Of a DNA stretch of 64,000 bases, positions 1 through 12,322 are shown piece after piece. Each line of letters opens with the position of its first letter. The stretch's first letter is position 1. Origin of the DNA: Stenotrophomonas sp. 24(2023) (GTDB lineage Bacteria; Pseudomonadota; Gammaproteobacteria; Xanthomonadales; Xanthomonadaceae); NCBI RefSeq assembly GCF_030913365.1, contig NZ_CP133160.1:4068001-4132000 (forward strand), written 5' to 3'. A program made the translations under genes and the position numbers. The notes under the pieces are model-generated. The model ran no database searches. It was not told the DNA's origin and worked only from the letters and a program-made list of their open reading frames with translations.

Positions 1-1499
<1,499 letters not shown>

Positions 1500-1522
1500 G
1501 GCCGCCACTGCCGGCCGGTGTC

Positions 1523-1550
1523 CACAAGGGCGGCTTCGGCCGCCCTTGTG
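1523..1550. terminator. Hairpin terminator after clpA
   Basis: A perfect 12-bp stem closes on a TTCG tetraloop (stem arms 1523-1534 and 1539-1550), 23 bases past the clpA stop. It lies between convergent genes, so it may serve both strands. There is no long T run, so termination efficiency is inferred. Confidence 0.7.
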
Positions 1551-1561
1551 CTGTGCGGGCC

Positions 1562-1954
1562 TCAGCGGGTGCGGCGACGGACTTCGCGCTCGAACCGTCC
1601 GGCATCGATGGCTTCAATGCGGGCCACCGGGCAGGAGCCACGGTCGGTCTTCAGGCGGCTGCTGCCATCGGCGCACAGTTGCGTGGCCTGTGCGCGGCCT
1701 GTCTGGAACTGTGTCTGCCGGGAGATCGCGACTGAGGGGCAGCTGCCGCGGAAATGCACGATGTAATGCGCCTGGTCCGAGTGCAGCAGCACGCTGGCAT
1801 CGTCGCCGGCCCGTACGATCTGCGGATCGCTGGCAAGCGGTACGCAGCTGGACGGCGCCGTGGCGTTGTCGGCGGCCTGGGCCAGCCCGGCCAGCCCCAG
1901 GCTGCAGGCGATTAGGGCGGTGGCGAGCAGGGCATGGAATGCGGTCATCTTCAT
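1562..1954 (-). CDS. Small secreted four-cysteine protein, paralogue A
   Basis: About 130 residues from the ATG at 1954; a second ATG lies two codons in at 1948. The N-terminus is a typical Sec signal peptide (hydrophobic stretch ending around AQAAD). The mature part has four cysteines in the contexts SSCVPL, GSCPSV, QLCADG and GSCPVA, and the segment DPQIVRAGDDASVLLH. It is clearly homologous to the next gene (2188-2583). The role is unknown; it resembles small Xanthomonadaceae periplasmic proteins that may correspond to DUF6491, but that family name is not verified. Its upstream region shares a conserved block and a GGTCA-N3-TGACC inverted repeat with the paralogue. Confidence 0.8.
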   Translation of the reverse strand: MKMTAFHALLATALIACSLGLAGLAQAADNATAPSSCVPLASDPQIVRAGDDASVLLHSDQAHYIVHFRGSCPSVAISRQTQFQTGRAQATQLCADGSSRLKTDRGSCPVARIEAIDAGRFEREVRRRTR

Positions 1955-2063
1955 GGCGATCAGGGGGGTGTTGCGATCCGGAGTGGACCGGTATCCAGCA
2001 TCCATGCCGCGCGGCGTGCGGGAATCTGCCGCAAGGATGGCTGACCGATGCCATGGTGTGACC

Positions 2064-2076
2064 GGTCACGATGACC
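2064..2076 (-). promoter_or_regulatory. Putative operator upstream of paralogue A
   Basis: Perfect inverted repeat GGTCA-N3-TGACC about 110 bp upstream of the 1954 start. The identical element is at 2690-2702 at nearly the same distance from the paralogue's start, inside a roughly 60-bp conserved block that also contains TGCGGCAGATTC and CATCGGTCAGC on the minus strand. It overlaps a second palindrome, GTGACCGGTCAC, at 2058-2069. The regulator is unknown. Confidence 0.5.
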
Positions 2077-2117
2077 TCTGGCAGGGCTGCAGGACATACG
2101 CCTGCCGGTAAACGACC

Positions 2118-2144
2118 ACGGGCCAGCCGCCATGGCTGGCCCGT
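2118..2144 (-). terminator. Hairpin downstream of paralogue B
   Basis: An 11-bp perfect stem (2118-2128 with 2134-2144, 5-nt loop) sits about 45 bp past the stop of the minus-strand gene 2188-2583. It is a likely transcript end for that gene and insulates it from paralogue A. Confidence 0.6.
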
Positions 2145-2187
2145 CATGCAACGTCACGGCAGGTGCGGGCGGCGCGCGCCGCCGGCA

Positions 2188-2583
2188 TCAGTGTTTCAGC
2201 AGTGCAAGGCGCTTGAAGGTGGCGGCGTCGATCGGTTCGATCGCGGCGATCGGGCAGTGGCCGGTGTCGGTGCGCAGGGTGCTGCGCGCGCCACCGCACA
2301 GCTGCCCGTCCTGGCCTGCGGTGGTGAACGTGAAGTGATGCGAGGTGGCGGCGCTGATGCAGCGCTTCTGGAAATGCACGCGATAGTGGGAGGTGCCGTC
2401 ACGCAGCAGCAGGTCACGGTCGGCACCGGCACGGACGATCTGCCGGTCCTGGCCCAGTGCGATGCAGTGCTGGGCCGATGGCGCAGCGGGGGCGGGAGTG
2501 GCGGCCGATGCAGGCCCGGCCTGCAGCAATGCCGTGGCGAGCAGGCCCGAGGCCAGCAGATGACGCAGGGTGGGGGCGTTCAT
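2188..2583 (-). CDS. Small secreted four-cysteine protein, paralogue B
   Basis: About 131 residues from the ATG at 2583; the N-terminal extension of the longer open frame has no signal character, while this start gives a signal peptide ending near PASAAT. It has the same four-cysteine pattern as its neighbour (QHCIAL, KRCISA, QLCGGA, GHCPIA) and the matching segment DRQIVRAGADRDLLLRD. The preserved cysteine pattern suggests disulfide bonds in the periplasm (inference). The tandem paralogues have separate, duplicated promoters rather than forming an operon. Function unknown. Confidence 0.8.
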   Translation of the reverse strand: MNAPTLRHLLASGLLATALLQAGPASAATPAPAAPSAQHCIALGQDRQIVRAGADRDLLLRDGTSHYRVHFQKRCISAATSHHFTFTTAGQDGQLCGGARSTLRTDTGHCPIAAIEPIDAATFKRLALLKH

Positions 2584-2689
2584 GGCGGCGATGGAATGGC
2601 GACCCGGATTGGATCGGATCCCACCTTGCGCCCGCCACGGCAAGGGCGAATCTGCCGCAAGCACCGCTGACCGATGTCACGGTGCCTGA

Positions 2690-2702
2690 GGTCACGATGA
2701 CC
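2690..2702 (-). promoter_or_regulatory. Putative operator upstream of paralogue B
   Basis: Second copy of the GGTCA-N3-TGACC inverted repeat, about 107 bp upstream of the 2583 start and set in the same conserved block as the copy at 2064-2076. Confidence 0.5.
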
Positions 2703-2740
2703 TCCGGCCCGGGGAGGGTGGTGTCGGGAAATCCGGGCAT

Positions 2741-2773
2741 GACAAAAGGCCAGCAACCAGGGCTGGCCTTGTC
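2741..2773 (-). terminator. Rho-independent terminator of infA
   Basis: Stem AAGGCCAGC/GCTGGCCTT (2746-2754 with 2762-2770). Read on the minus strand the descending arm runs into CTTTTGTC, giving a short T run. It lies 25 bp beyond the infA stop. Confidence 0.75.
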
Positions 2774-2798
2774 AGGGTGGCGCGCCGCGCCGGACCGC

Positions 2799-3017
2799 TT
2801 ACTTCATGCGGTAGGTGATACGGCCCTTGGTGAGGTCGTACGGGGTCATTTCAACCTTGACCCGGTCACCGGTAAGGATGCGGATGTAGTTCTTGCGCAT
2901 GCGGCCGGAGATGTGCGCGATGATCTCGTGCCCATTTTCCAGGCGGACGCGGAAAGTGGTGTTCGGCAGCGTCTCGCTGACAGTGCCCTCGAACTCGATG
3001 GAATCGTCTTTCGACAT
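2799..3017 (-). CDS. infA: Translation initiation factor IF-1
   Basis: The 72-residue product is exactly the usual IF-1 length and begins [20 protein letters not shown], with the S1/OB-fold core ([26 protein letters not shown]). IF-1 sits in the A site of the 30S subunit during initiation. In many proteobacteria infA lies beside aat and clpA, as here. It has its own terminator downstream. Confidence 0.97.
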   Translation of the reverse strand: MSKDDSIEFEGTVSETLPNTTFRVRLENGHEIIAHISGRMRKNYIRILTGDRVKVEMTPYDLTKGRITYRMK

Positions 3018-3102
3018 GTAGTCCTGTGCGGTTCAGAAAACGGCCACGGCGGGCCTAAGCCGGCTATTTTACGCCCGGACCGCGTGGCTTGCAAAGTTTG
3101 TG

Positions 3103-3843
3103 TTAACCCCCGGCCAGATCGGCGGCCGGCCAGCCCCCTGCAAGCCCTTGCCAGCTGCCGGTCCGGCCGTCTTCACGCACGGCACGGCGGACGTGGTCCA
3201 GGAATGCCTCGCGCGGCAGGTGCTCGGCGCCCATGCGCAGCAGGTGCGGGTTCTCCACCTGGGCATCGATCAGCGGCCAGCCCCAGCCGTGCAGGGTGCG
3301 GGCCAGGGCGGCCAGGGCGACCTTGGACCCCCCGCTGGCGCCGCTGAACATGCTTTCACCGAAGAACATCGTGCCGATGGCCACGCCGTAGATGCCGCCG
3401 ACCAGGGTGCCGTCGTCCCAGACTTCGATGGAATGCGCGAACCCGAGCTCATGCAGCCGCACGTAGGCCTGGACCATCGCCGGGCTGATCCAGGTGCCGT
3501 CCTGGCCGGGGCGGGGCGCGGCGGCGCAGGCCAGCATCACCTGGGCGAACGCGGTGTCGGCGCTGACCTGCCAGCGGCACTGGCGCAGCTGGCGGCGGAA
3601 GCGGCTGGACAGGTGCACGCCATCGGTGCGGAACACCATGCGCGGGTCCGGCGACCACCACAGGATCGGCTCGCCCTCGCTGAACCACGGAAAGATGCCG
3701 CCGGCATAGGCGTTGAGCAGGCGCAGCGGGTGCAGGTCGCCACCGACCGCCAGTAATCCGTCGGGCTGCCGCAGCGCGGTCTCGGCAGGTGGGAATGGCG
3801 CATCCGGGCCGTCGGCCAGGCGCCAGGGCAGCGAGCGGGTCAT
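3103..3843 (-). CDS. aat: Leucyl/phenylalanyl-tRNA--protein transferase
   Basis: 246 residues from the ATG at 3843 (MTRSLPWRLADG); the longer frame upstream overlaps an intergenic palindrome and is unlikely to be coding. Aat adds Leu or Phe to N-terminal Arg/Lys of proteins, creating N-degrons read by ClpS-ClpAP. Family motifs seen are FPPAETALRQPDGLLAVGGDL, GIFPWFSEGEPILWWSPDPR, SIEVWDDGTLVGGIYGVAIG and FFGESMFSGASGGSKVAL. Its proximity to clpA is functionally coherent, since both act in the N-degron pathway. Confidence 0.96.
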   Translation of the reverse strand: MTRSLPWRLADGPDAPFPPAETALRQPDGLLAVGGDLHPLRLLNAYAGGIFPWFSEGEPILWWSPDPRMVFRTDGVHLSSRFRRQLRQCRWQVSADTAFAQVMLACAAAPRPGQDGTWISPAMVQAYVRLHELGFAHSIEVWDDGTLVGGIYGVAIGTMFFGESMFSGASGGSKVALAALARTLHGWGWPLIDAQVENPHLLRMGAEHLPREAFLDHVRRAVREDGRTGSWQGLAGGWPAADLAGG

Positions 3844-3882
3844 GGGGGCATTGTAGGCGCAGCGATCCCGCGCCCTGGTGGA

Positions 3883-3900
3883 TGCCAATCCTGGTTGGCG
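3883..3900. repeat. SMAG-like palindrome (degenerate)
   Basis: Imperfect palindrome TGCCAATCCTGGTTGGCG between aat and the COG3146 gene. It resembles the perfect copy at 13190-13209 and the S. maltophilia family of short intergenic palindromes. Confidence 0.45.
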
Positions 3901-3909
3901 CCTCGAATG

Positions 3910-5034
3910 CTACACACCCGCACGGAACGGACTGTGGCCCTGCAGGGCCTGCTGGTAGCGCCGTACATCGGTGCGTTCCCGGCTGCACCAGTCCTGCAGT
4001 GCGTCGGCGAAATCCGCATCGGCCACCCAGTGCCGGCTGCGCACCCGGGTCGGCAGGAAGCCCCGCGCGAGCTTGTGCTCCCCCTGCGCACCGGGTTCGA
4101 AGCGGGTCAGCCCTTCGCGCAGGCAGTATGCGATGCCCTGGTAGTAGCAGGCCTCGAAATGCAGGCCGGGCAGGGTAGCACCGCCCCAGTAGCGGCCATA
4201 CAGGGTGTCGCCACCGCGCAGGCACAGGGCCCCGGCAATCGGCTCGCCATCCTGCTCGGCCAGGAACAGCACCAGCCCGCGCCCCAGCCGGATCGCCAGA
4301 TGGCGCAGGAAGGCCTCGGTCAGGGCAGGGGCGTTGCCGTATTCCAGGAAGGTCTGCAGATAGAAGCGGTACATCGCCTGCAGGTCGGCGCGGCTGGCCT
4401 CGTTGCCATGGATCACGCGGAACGTGATGCCCTGGCGGGCGACCTTGGCGCGTTCCTGGCGGATGTTCTTGCGGTGCTTGTGGTCCATCGCAGCGAGGAA
4501 CTGCTCGAACGTGGTCCAGTCGCCCGGGTTCTGCCATTGGAACTGGATGTCCTCGCGCAACAGCCACGCATCACCGAAAGCGCGCTCCTCGGCAGCGGTG
4601 TGGAAATTGATGTGCGCCGAGGAGACGCCGAGTGCTGGCAGCGCATCGCGCAGTGCAGGCAGCAGGGCATCGCGCGCCACGCCGTGACGGGCCAGCAGCC
4701 GCGGGCCCGTCACCGGCGAATAGGGCACTGCGCCCACCCACTTGGGGTAGTAGTCGCGGCCGTGGCGGGCATAGGCATTGGCCCAGGCATGGTCGAACAC
4801 GAATTCGCCATGCGAGTTGGTCTTCAGGTAGCCGGGGATGGCCGCGACAAGCGTGCGGCCCTCCCACAGGGTGAAATGCCGCGGTTGCCAGCCCCATTCC
4901 TCGCGCAGGCAGCCATGTTCCTCCAGTCCAGACAGGAAGGCGTGGCTGACGAAGGGGTTGGTGCCGTCGTGCAGGGCGTCCCAGTCGCCGGCGGGAATGG
5001 CCTGGAGGGTGTCGAGGAAGCGGGGGGAGGGCAT
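3910..5034 (-). CDS. COG3146/DUF482 FemAB-like acyltransferase
   Basis: 374 residues from the ATG at 5034; a GTG at 5052 is an alternative start. It is a GNAT-superfamily protein of the COG3146 type, often annotated as N-acetyltransferase or peptidoglycan biosynthesis protein. Seen are the N-terminal segment NPFVSHAFLSGLEEHGC, the central DHKHRKNIRQERAKV motif, LFLAEQDGEPIAGALCLRGGDTLYGRYWG and the C-terminal FEPGAQGEHKLARGFLPT. The substrate is not established for the family. It shares orientation with aat, separated by about 65 bp that contain a palindrome, so co-transcription is uncertain. Confidence 0.85.
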   Translation of the reverse strand: MPSPRFLDTLQAIPAGDWDALHDGTNPFVSHAFLSGLEEHGCLREEWGWQPRHFTLWEGRTLVAAIPGYLKTNSHGEFVFDHAWANAYARHGRDYYPKWVGAVPYSPVTGPRLLARHGVARDALLPALRDALPALGVSSAHINFHTAAEERAFGDAWLLREDIQFQWQNPGDWTTFEQFLAAMDHKHRKNIRQERAKVARQGITFRVIHGNEASRADLQAMYRFYLQTFLEYGNAPALTEAFLRHLAIRLGRGLVLFLAEQDGEPIAGALCLRGGDTLYGRYWGGATLPGLHFEACYYQGIAYCLREGLTRFEPGAQGEHKLARGFLPTRVRSRHWVADADFADALQDWCSRERTDVRRYQQALQGHSPFRAGV

Positions 5035-5205
5035 GGGGGAAGGATAGGACACTCTGTCGCGGGTTGCCGTTGGAGGTGTTCAGTGATTTGAGAAAAATAC
5101 GAAACGCCGCAGTTTGTGGTTGAGCGCCATTCAGTGCGTTATCCGATGTGGATAGTGGTGATAGGCGGGTTTGAGTCGCCAGCCACTATCTTGAAGGAGA
5201 GCAAT

Positions 5206-6722
5206 GTGATTACAGTCGCGGCAATCGTAGCGCTGGCGCTGGCCGGTCAGGTCGAAGCCCAGCAGTCAGCGTTCCGGCGGGAAGCTTCCGGCGGGGATCC
5301 AGCCATGGATGCCATCGTCACTCGAGCAAGCCAGGAAGCGCTTGATGCATATCGCCGGCAGAGCCATCTGAGTACCCCCTCCGAAGCCGTCTCCAGCTAT
5401 GACATCGCGACGGGAATGATCCGGATCGACCTCAGGGGCGGACGGTTGCCCGGAAATGGCGGCGCAGAACTGGAGGATCTGCAGGGGTTCATTTCCAATG
5501 GTGTTCTAGAGTCAGCCAGGCCGATCCTGCCGGCGGCGGGAACGAAGTTCTACTACAACGGCAAGGACTTCGAAGATCAGTACCCGGATGACGCCAAGGG
5601 AGACAGGGAGAGTCGGGCCGAGCGCCAGAATGACGGGCCTGTCGTTGTATCGGCTGGGCATGGCTGGTACTACCACCATGGATTCCGCGACTGGCGGGCG
5701 CAGCGAGATCCGTCTAACGGAATCATCGAGGACGAGATCACGCCTGGATATGCCGATGAGCTTCGGCAATGGTTGATCGAACGAAGTCAGGTGGCTGCGG
5801 TTCGCGTCCGCTCGGGCGCTCTGGATCCGCATGATCGCAGCGGGCAGGCGTGGTGGCGTATGGGGGGAAGGTACTCCCTGGAAGTGTCTCATCCAGATCA
5901 GCCCGATCTCTGGAACTCTCTCCCTACGTCCACCCATCCCCTTCGAGAGAGGGATGAAGACATACGTAGTCGCCCGCACTACGCGAACCTGTTGAACGCC
6001 CGGGCGCTCTTCCATCTGCATACCAACGCCGGAAGCCCCTTGGCATCCGGGGCGCGGGCATATGTGGCCGAGGGACGCCCAGAGGACTACCGGCTGGCGA
6101 GTCGCGTATGTGCTACATGAAAGAGTTGATCAATTCAAATGACGATTACGCGAACTACGCCGTCGCTGCTGCACCTGAAACGGGGCGGCACGGTGAAAAC
6201 ATGCGGGCGAACATGCCGTCGGTAATCATCGAAGCGGGATTTCACACCAGTGCCTCGGACGCAGTTGCCCTTCAGGATCCGGTTTTCCGCACCGCCTCCA
6301 TGAAGGGTGTCGAGAAGGGCTACCGGCTCTATCGGGAAGGAAAGGACTGCATCCCATTGAAGGCTGCTCCCATCGATGGAATCCGGCTGCCGCAAGGTGG
6401 CTCGGAGCAGGTGGACGTGACCTTCGAAGGCTACCCGCAATACCCCATCGAACTGGTCACCACCAATGTCGGCTGCCCGCCGGGCTGGACCTGCACTGAT
6501 GGCCGGGTGCGCATCGAAGCGCCGGATGCCAAGCCGAGCCGGATCACCCTGCGCTGCGAGAACGCGGGCAGTGCGCCGATCCTGTGGGATACCCGGGTTG
6601 TGGATGCCGATGGGGTCAAATCGCCAGCGGTGCGGCATGTGGTGCAGTGCATCCGCACCGCGCGCGACCCGGTCGCGCCTTCGCTCACGCCGGGCTGGGG
6701 AGCGGCTGCCACGGCGGGGTGA
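5206..6722 (+). pseudogene. N-acetylmuramoyl-L-alanine amidase-like gene with a frameshift
   Basis: The likely start is GTG 5206, preceded by AAGGAGA at 5194-5200 and followed by a short signal-peptide-like stretch (ITVAAIVALALAGQVEAQQ). The first frame runs to a TGA at 6118-6120. The rest of the protein continues in the -1 frame, re-entering around 6100-6108 (MCYMKELINSNDDYANYAVA). Both parts belong to one Amidase_3-type zinc hydrolase: SAGHGWYYHHG and ALFHLHTNAG upstream of the break, PSVIIEAGFHTS downstream. A C-terminal domain of about 110 residues follows. No slippery heptamer is visible at the break, so a one-base indel or a sequencing error is more likely than programmed shifting. The first two thirds use more A/T-ending codons than the neighbours. 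Confidence 0.75.
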
Positions 6723-6729
6723 TGCCCGG

Positions 6730-6755
6730 AGGCGGGCGCTGTTGCGCCCGCCTTT
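6730..6755. terminator. Bidirectional terminator between amidase remnant and trxB
   Basis: A 9-bp stem AGGCGGGCG/CGCCCGCCT (6730-6738 with 6745-6753) with a short T run. It lies between the convergent amidase remnant and trxB. Confidence 0.7.
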
Positions 6756-6782
6756 GAAACAGGCTCAGGGCCTCAGCCTGCC

Positions 6783-7898
<1,116 letters not shown>

Positions 7899-8009
7899 TC
7901 AGGGGCTTGGCGCAGGGGGTCCCGGCGGCGGCGCACGGCATAACTGAAAACTGACGCCGACTCGTTTATTATCAACCACTAACAGCATTTTCCAAAGGTC
8001 CGGTCTAAG

Positions 8010-10367
8010 GTGGCGAAGCAGGTCCCCGAACGCTCCAAGTCTGACGACAACAAACCGTCGCGACGCACGGCGGCGACAAGCGACAATCCGCGCCGCCAGC
8101 GCCTGTGGCGTGACCTGGGGTTGATCGCCATCGCCCCGGCGTTGCTGTACCTGGCCGCCAGCCTGTTCACCTATTCGGCCACCGATCCGGGCTGGTCGCA
8201 CACCGGCAGCGTGGTCGCGCCGGTGCACAACATGGGCGGACGGGCAGGGGCCTGGATCGCCGACGTACTGCTGCAGCTGTTCGGCTGGGTCGCATTCCTG
8301 CTGCCGGTCGTGCTGGGCGCGCTGGCGTGGTTCGCCATGTTCGGCCTGAAGCGGGAAGCCAAGGGCGAGAACGACCTGGACCCGGCCCTGCGCCTGGTCG
8401 GCCTGGTGGGTTTCCTGATCGCCGGCACTGGTTTCATGCACGTGCGTTTCTTCAATGGCGTTGATGTCGCCAGTGCCGGCGGCATCCTCGGCAAACTGGT
8501 CGGCAATTCGCTCACCATCGGCTTCGGGGCGCTGGGGGCGAACCTGTTCGTGCTGGTGCTGCTGCTGGCCTCGATCACCCTGGCCACGGGCCTGTCATGG
8601 TTCATGGTGATGGAAAAGATCGGCCGTGGCGTGATGTCGCTGGCGCCACTGCTGGCGCGCAAGACCGAGCAGGCCACCGAATGGAAGCAGACCCGCGTGA
8701 TGCGCGAGGAACGCCAGGAAGTACGCAAGGCCGATGCCGAAGTGCGCGCCAAGCGCGAGCCGGTGAAGATCGAGCCGCGCCCCGAGCCGGTCATCGAGAA
8801 GAGCGACCGCGCCAAGCGTGACACCCAGATTCCGATGTTCCGCGGCGTCAACAGCGATGGTTCGGACCTGCCGCCCCTGGCGCTGCTGGACGATCCCAAG
8901 CCGCAGCCGAAGGGGTATGACGAGCAGACCCTGGAAACGCTGTCGCGGCAGATCGAGTTCAAGCTGAAGGACTTCCGCATCGAGGCGCAGGTGGTCGGTG
9001 CCTACCCGGGCCCGGTCATCACCCGCTTCGAGATCGAGCCGGCGCCGGGCATCAAGGTCAGCCAGATCAGCACGCTGGACAAGGACATCGCCCGCGGCCT
9101 GTCGGTCAAGTCGGTGCGCGTGGTGGACGTGATTCCGGGCAAGTCGGTGATCGGCCTGGAAATTCCCAACGTCACCCGCGAGATGATCTTCCTGTCCGAG
9201 CTGCTGCGCTCGAAGGAATACGACAAGTCGGCCAGCGTGCTGACGCTGGCGCTGGGCAAGGACATCGCCGGCCGCCCGACCGTGGCCGACCTGGCCCGCA
9301 TGCCGCACCTGCTGGTGGCCGGTACCACCGGCTCGGGCAAGTCGGTGGCGGTCAACGCGATGGTGCTGAGCCTGCTGTTCAAGGGCTCGCCGAAAGACCT
9401 GCGCATGCTGATGATCGACCCGAAGATGCTCGAGCTGAGCGTCTACCAGGGCATTCCGCACCTGCTGGCGCCGGTGGTCACCGACATGAAGGAGGCCGCC
9501 AACGGCCTGCGCTGGTGCGTGGCCGAAATGGAGCGCCGCTACAAGCTGATGAGCGCGGTGGGCGTGCGCAACCTGGCCGGCTTCAACAAGAAGGTCAAGG
9601 ATGCGCAGGACGCCGGGCAGCCGCTGATGGACCCGCTGTTCAAGCCGAACCCGGAGCTGGGCGAGGCCCCGCGGCCGCTGGAGACGCTGCCGTTCATCGT
9701 CATCTTCATCGACGAATTCGCCGACATGATGATGATCGTCGGCAAGAAGGTCGAAGAGCTGATCGCCCGGCTGGCGCAGAAGGCGCGTGCGGCCGGCATC
9801 CATCTGATCCTGGCGACCCAGCGCCCGTCGGTGGATGTCATCACCGGCCTGATCAAGGCCAACATCCCGACCCGCATCGCTTTCCAGGTCAGTTCCAAGA
9901 TCGACTCGCGCACCATCCTGGACCAGTCCGGCGCCGAAACCCTGCTGGGCCACGGCGACATGCTGTACCTGCCGCCGGGTACCGCCATGCCCGAGCGTGT
10001 GCATGGCGCCTTCGTGTCCGATGACGAAGTGCACCGCGTGGTCGAGCACCTCAAGGCCATGGGGCCGGCCGACTACATCGATGGCGTGCTGGATGAGGTG
10101 CAGACCCTGGGCGACGGCGTGGTGGTCGGTGCGACCGGCCTGCCGGAAACCAGCGCGGCCGGTGATGAATCCGACCCCCTGTACGACGAAGCGCTGCGGG
10201 TGGTCACCGAAACCCGCCGCGCGTCGATTTCCGGCGTGCAGCGCCGCCTGAAGATCGGCTACAACCGTGCTGCGCGCCTGATCGAGGCCATGGAAGCGGC
10301 CGGTGTGGTCAGTGCCCCTGAACACAATGGCGACCGTACCGTGCTGGCACCGCCGCCGCCGAAGTAA
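8010..10367 (+). CDS. ftsK: DNA translocase FtsK
   Basis: 785 residues; the start is GTG 8010. FtsK couples division to chromosome segregation: N-terminal membrane segments (roughly residues 30-215) anchor it at the septum, and the motor pumps DNA toward dif and activates XerCD. The cytoplasmic motor has Walker A ([10 protein letters not shown]), Walker B ([13 protein letters not shown]) and the RAIN-type segment [27 protein letters not shown]. The C-terminal winged-helix gamma domain ([20 protein letters not shown]...) reads KOPS and contacts XerD. The linker is short compared with E. coli FtsK. A dif-like site lies about 37 kb to the right in this same window, with KOPS-like motifs on the appropriate strands. 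Confidence 0.97.
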   Translation: MAKQVPERSKSDDNKPSRRTAATSDNPRRQRLWRDLGLIAIAPALLYLAASLFTYSATDPGWSHTGSVVAPVHNMGGRAGAWIADVLLQLFGWVAFLLPVVLGALAWFAMFGLKREAKGENDLDPALRLVGLVGFLIAGTGFMHVRFFNGVDVASAGGILGKLVGNSLTIGFGALGANLFVLVLLLASITLATGLSWFMVMEKIGRGVMSLAPLLARKTEQATEWKQTRVMREERQEVRKADAEVRAKREPVKIEPRPEPVIEKSDRAKRDTQIPMFRGVNSDGSDLPPLALLDDPKPQPKGYDEQTLETLSRQIEFKLKDFRIEAQVVGAYPGPVITRFEIEPAPGIKVSQISTLDKDIARGLSVKSVRVVDVIPGKSVIGLEIPNVTREMIFLSELLRSKEYDKSASVLTLALGKDIAGRPTVADLARMPHLLVAGTTGSGKSVAVNAMVLSLLFKGSPKDLRMLMIDPKMLELSVYQGIPHLLAPVVTDMKEAANGLRWCVAEMERRYKLMSAVGVRNLAGFNKKVKDAQDAGQPLMDPLFKPNPELGEAPRPLETLPFIVIFIDEFADMMMIVGKKVEELIARLAQKARAAGIHLILATQRPSVDVITGLIKANIPTRIAFQVSSKIDSRTILDQSGAETLLGHGDMLYLPPGTAMPERVHGAFVSDDEVHRVVEHLKAMGPADYIDGVLDEVQTLGDGVVVGATGLPETSAAGDESDPLYDEALRVVTETRRASISGVQRRLKIGYNRAARLIEAMEAAGVVSAPEHNGDRTVLAPPPPK

Positions 10368-10387
10368 GCTGCCCGAAGGAATCCGGC

Positions 10388-12322
10388 ATGAAACACGTTT
10401 TTCCCTGCGTGCTGGCGCTGGCCGGCCTGTTGATCGCCGCGCCGGCCTGGGCCGGTGGTGATGCCGCCGCGTCCGCACCGACCCCGGCGCCGCCGGCGGC
10501 CCGCAGCGATGGCGAGGCGGCCAACAACTTCAGTTTCGTGCGCTACCGTGCCGACTACCAGGTGCGGCCCGATGCCGGCAACGTGCAGACCGAGACCTAC
10601 GAGATCCTGCTCAAGACCAAGGCGGCGGTGGAGCAGTTCAGCCAGGTGCGGCTGAGCTACAGCGAAAAGATGGAGCAGCTGGATGTGCTGTCGGCCTATA
10701 CGCTGACCGCCGATGGCCAGCGCCGTGACGTGCCGGCCGACCGCATCTATACGCAGGAAAGCTATTCCAGTGCCTCGGCGGCCATGTATGCCGACCGCAA
10801 GGTGCGGGTGATCGTGTTCCCGAACCTGGCCCCGGGTACGCGCCTGGTCTACCAGGTGCGCCGTACCCAGCAGGTGCCGTACTTCCCGGGCTACTTCGGC
10901 CTGTGGGAAACCTTCAACGTGTTCACCCCGTACGACGATGCCGAAGTGACCCTGAGCGCACCGGCCAACCTGCCCATGTACGTGGACAGCCAGGGCGTGC
11001 AGGGCAGTGACAGGCCGGTGGTGCGCAATGGCCAGGCCACCTGGCGCTGGCGCTACCAGCGCCGCGAACCGCTGCAGGCACAGAACTGGTCGGCCGCGGT
11101 CTGGGAGTTCAGCCCGGGCATCATGGCCAGCACCTACCGTGACTGGCCGCAGATGGCGCGTGCCTACCAGCACAAGGCCGGGCAGGCGGCGCAGGTCACC
11201 CCGGGCGTGCAGGCCCTGGCTGACGAGCTGACCCGCGGCATCGATGACCGCCGCGAGCAGGCCGCGGCGCTGTACCGCTGGGTGGCGCAGAACATCCGCT
11301 ACGTGGCCGTGTACCTGGGCAATGGCGGGCTGGAGCCGAACAGCGCGCAGAGCATCCTCGACAACCACTATGGCGACTGCAAGGACCATGTGGTGATCCT
11401 GGAGGCGCTGCTGGCGGCCAAGGGCATCGCCAGCACGCCGGTGCTGATCGGCGCCGGTGGCGGCCCGACGCTGCCGAAGATTCCGGTGCTGGGGCGCTTC
11501 AACCACGCCATCACCTACATCCCCGAATTCAAGCTGTACCTGGACTCGACCAGCACCTGGGCACGCTTTGGCCAGCTGCCCGATGGCGATCTGGGCGCGC
11601 CGGTGCTGCACACCGGTGATGCCACGCTGGCGCGCACGCCGGCCAATGATGGCCAGCGCAATGGCACGGCACTGGACGTCACCTTTGATTTCGATGCCCA
11701 GGGCAACCTGCGTGGCCAGACCGTGCCCTCGCTGGGCGAGGCGGCCGAAATCGGCCTGCGCGCGCAGTTCGTGCGGCTCAATGCGCAGAACCGGGCGCGC
11801 GCCGAGGAGTCGATCATGGCCAGTTCCGGCTTCGATGGCAGCGGCCAGCTGCAGGTCGAAGGCGAGCCGGCCGACCTGACCCGGCCGTTCAACTTCCGCT
11901 ACCGCTTCCAGGCCGAGGACTACGTGGATTTCAGCGTGGTCGGCGGCATGACCGTGCCGGAGCCGCCGGGCGGTGAATCGATGCGCGCGCTGTATGCCAG
12001 CACCTCGGCGCCGGACAACGCCACGCCGTTCTACTGCAATGCCAGCCTGCGCGAAGAGACCTACCATCTGAATCTGCCGGCCAACGCCCCGATCATCGCC
12101 ATTCCGGCCAGCCAGCATTTCCGCAACGCTGCCGGTGATTACCAGGTGGACTGGCGCCGGCAGGGCCAGCAGGTCACCGTGCATCATCGCCTGGTGCAGA
12201 ATGCCGTGCGCGGTGCCGATGCGCTGTGCCAGCCGCAGGATTACCCGGCCTTCCGCGCGCTGTACCAGCAGGTCCGGCGCGGGTTCCGCGGCCAGGTGGT
12301 GTACGGCGAACTGGCGCGCTGA
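10388..12322 (+). CDS. Secreted DUF3857/transglutaminase-like domain protein
   Basis: 644 residues with a clear signal peptide (MKHVFPCVLALAGLLIAAPAWAG). An N-terminal DUF3857 region (about residues 50-250) is followed by a transglutaminase-like core with candidate catalytic residues Cys in NHYGDCKDHVVILEALL, His in RFNHAITYIPE and Asp in LYLDST. Proteins of this build are periplasmic or outer-membrane associated, and their substrates are mostly unknown. It begins 20 bp after ftsK and is probably co-transcribed. A hairpin and a SMAG element lie downstream before lolA. Confidence 0.85.
   Translation: MKHVFPCVLALAGLLIAAPAWAGGDAAASAPTPAPPAARSDGEAANNFSFVRYRADYQVRPDAGNVQTETYEILLKTKAAVEQFSQVRLSYSEKMEQLDVLSAYTLTADGQRRDVPADRIYTQESYSSASAAMYADRKVRVIVFPNLAPGTRLVYQVRRTQQVPYFPGYFGLWETFNVFTPYDDAEVTLSAPANLPMYVDSQGVQGSDRPVVRNGQATWRWRYQRREPLQAQNWSAAVWEFSPGIMASTYRDWPQMARAYQHKAGQAAQVTPGVQALADELTRGIDDRREQAAALYRWVAQNIRYVAVYLGNGGLEPNSAQSILDNHYGDCKDHVVILEALLAAKGIASTPVLIGAGGGPTLPKIPVLGRFNHAITYIPEFKLYLDSTSTWARFGQLPDGDLGAPVLHTGDATLARTPANDGQRNGTALDVTFDFDAQGNLRGQTVPSLGEAAEIGLRAQFVRLNAQNRARAEESIMASSGFDGSGQLQVEGEPADLTRPFNFRYRFQAEDYVDFSVVGGMTVPEPPGGESMRALYASTSAPDNATPFYCNASLREETYHLNLPANAPIIAIPASQHFRNAAGDYQVDWRRQGQQVTVHHRLVQNAVRGADALCQPQDYPAFRALYQQVRRGFRGQVVYGELAR

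Noticed and set aside
6100..6120. Programmed frameshifting to explain the split amidase
   Set aside because: No slippery heptamer and no obvious stimulatory pseudoknot is visible; a single indel is simpler.
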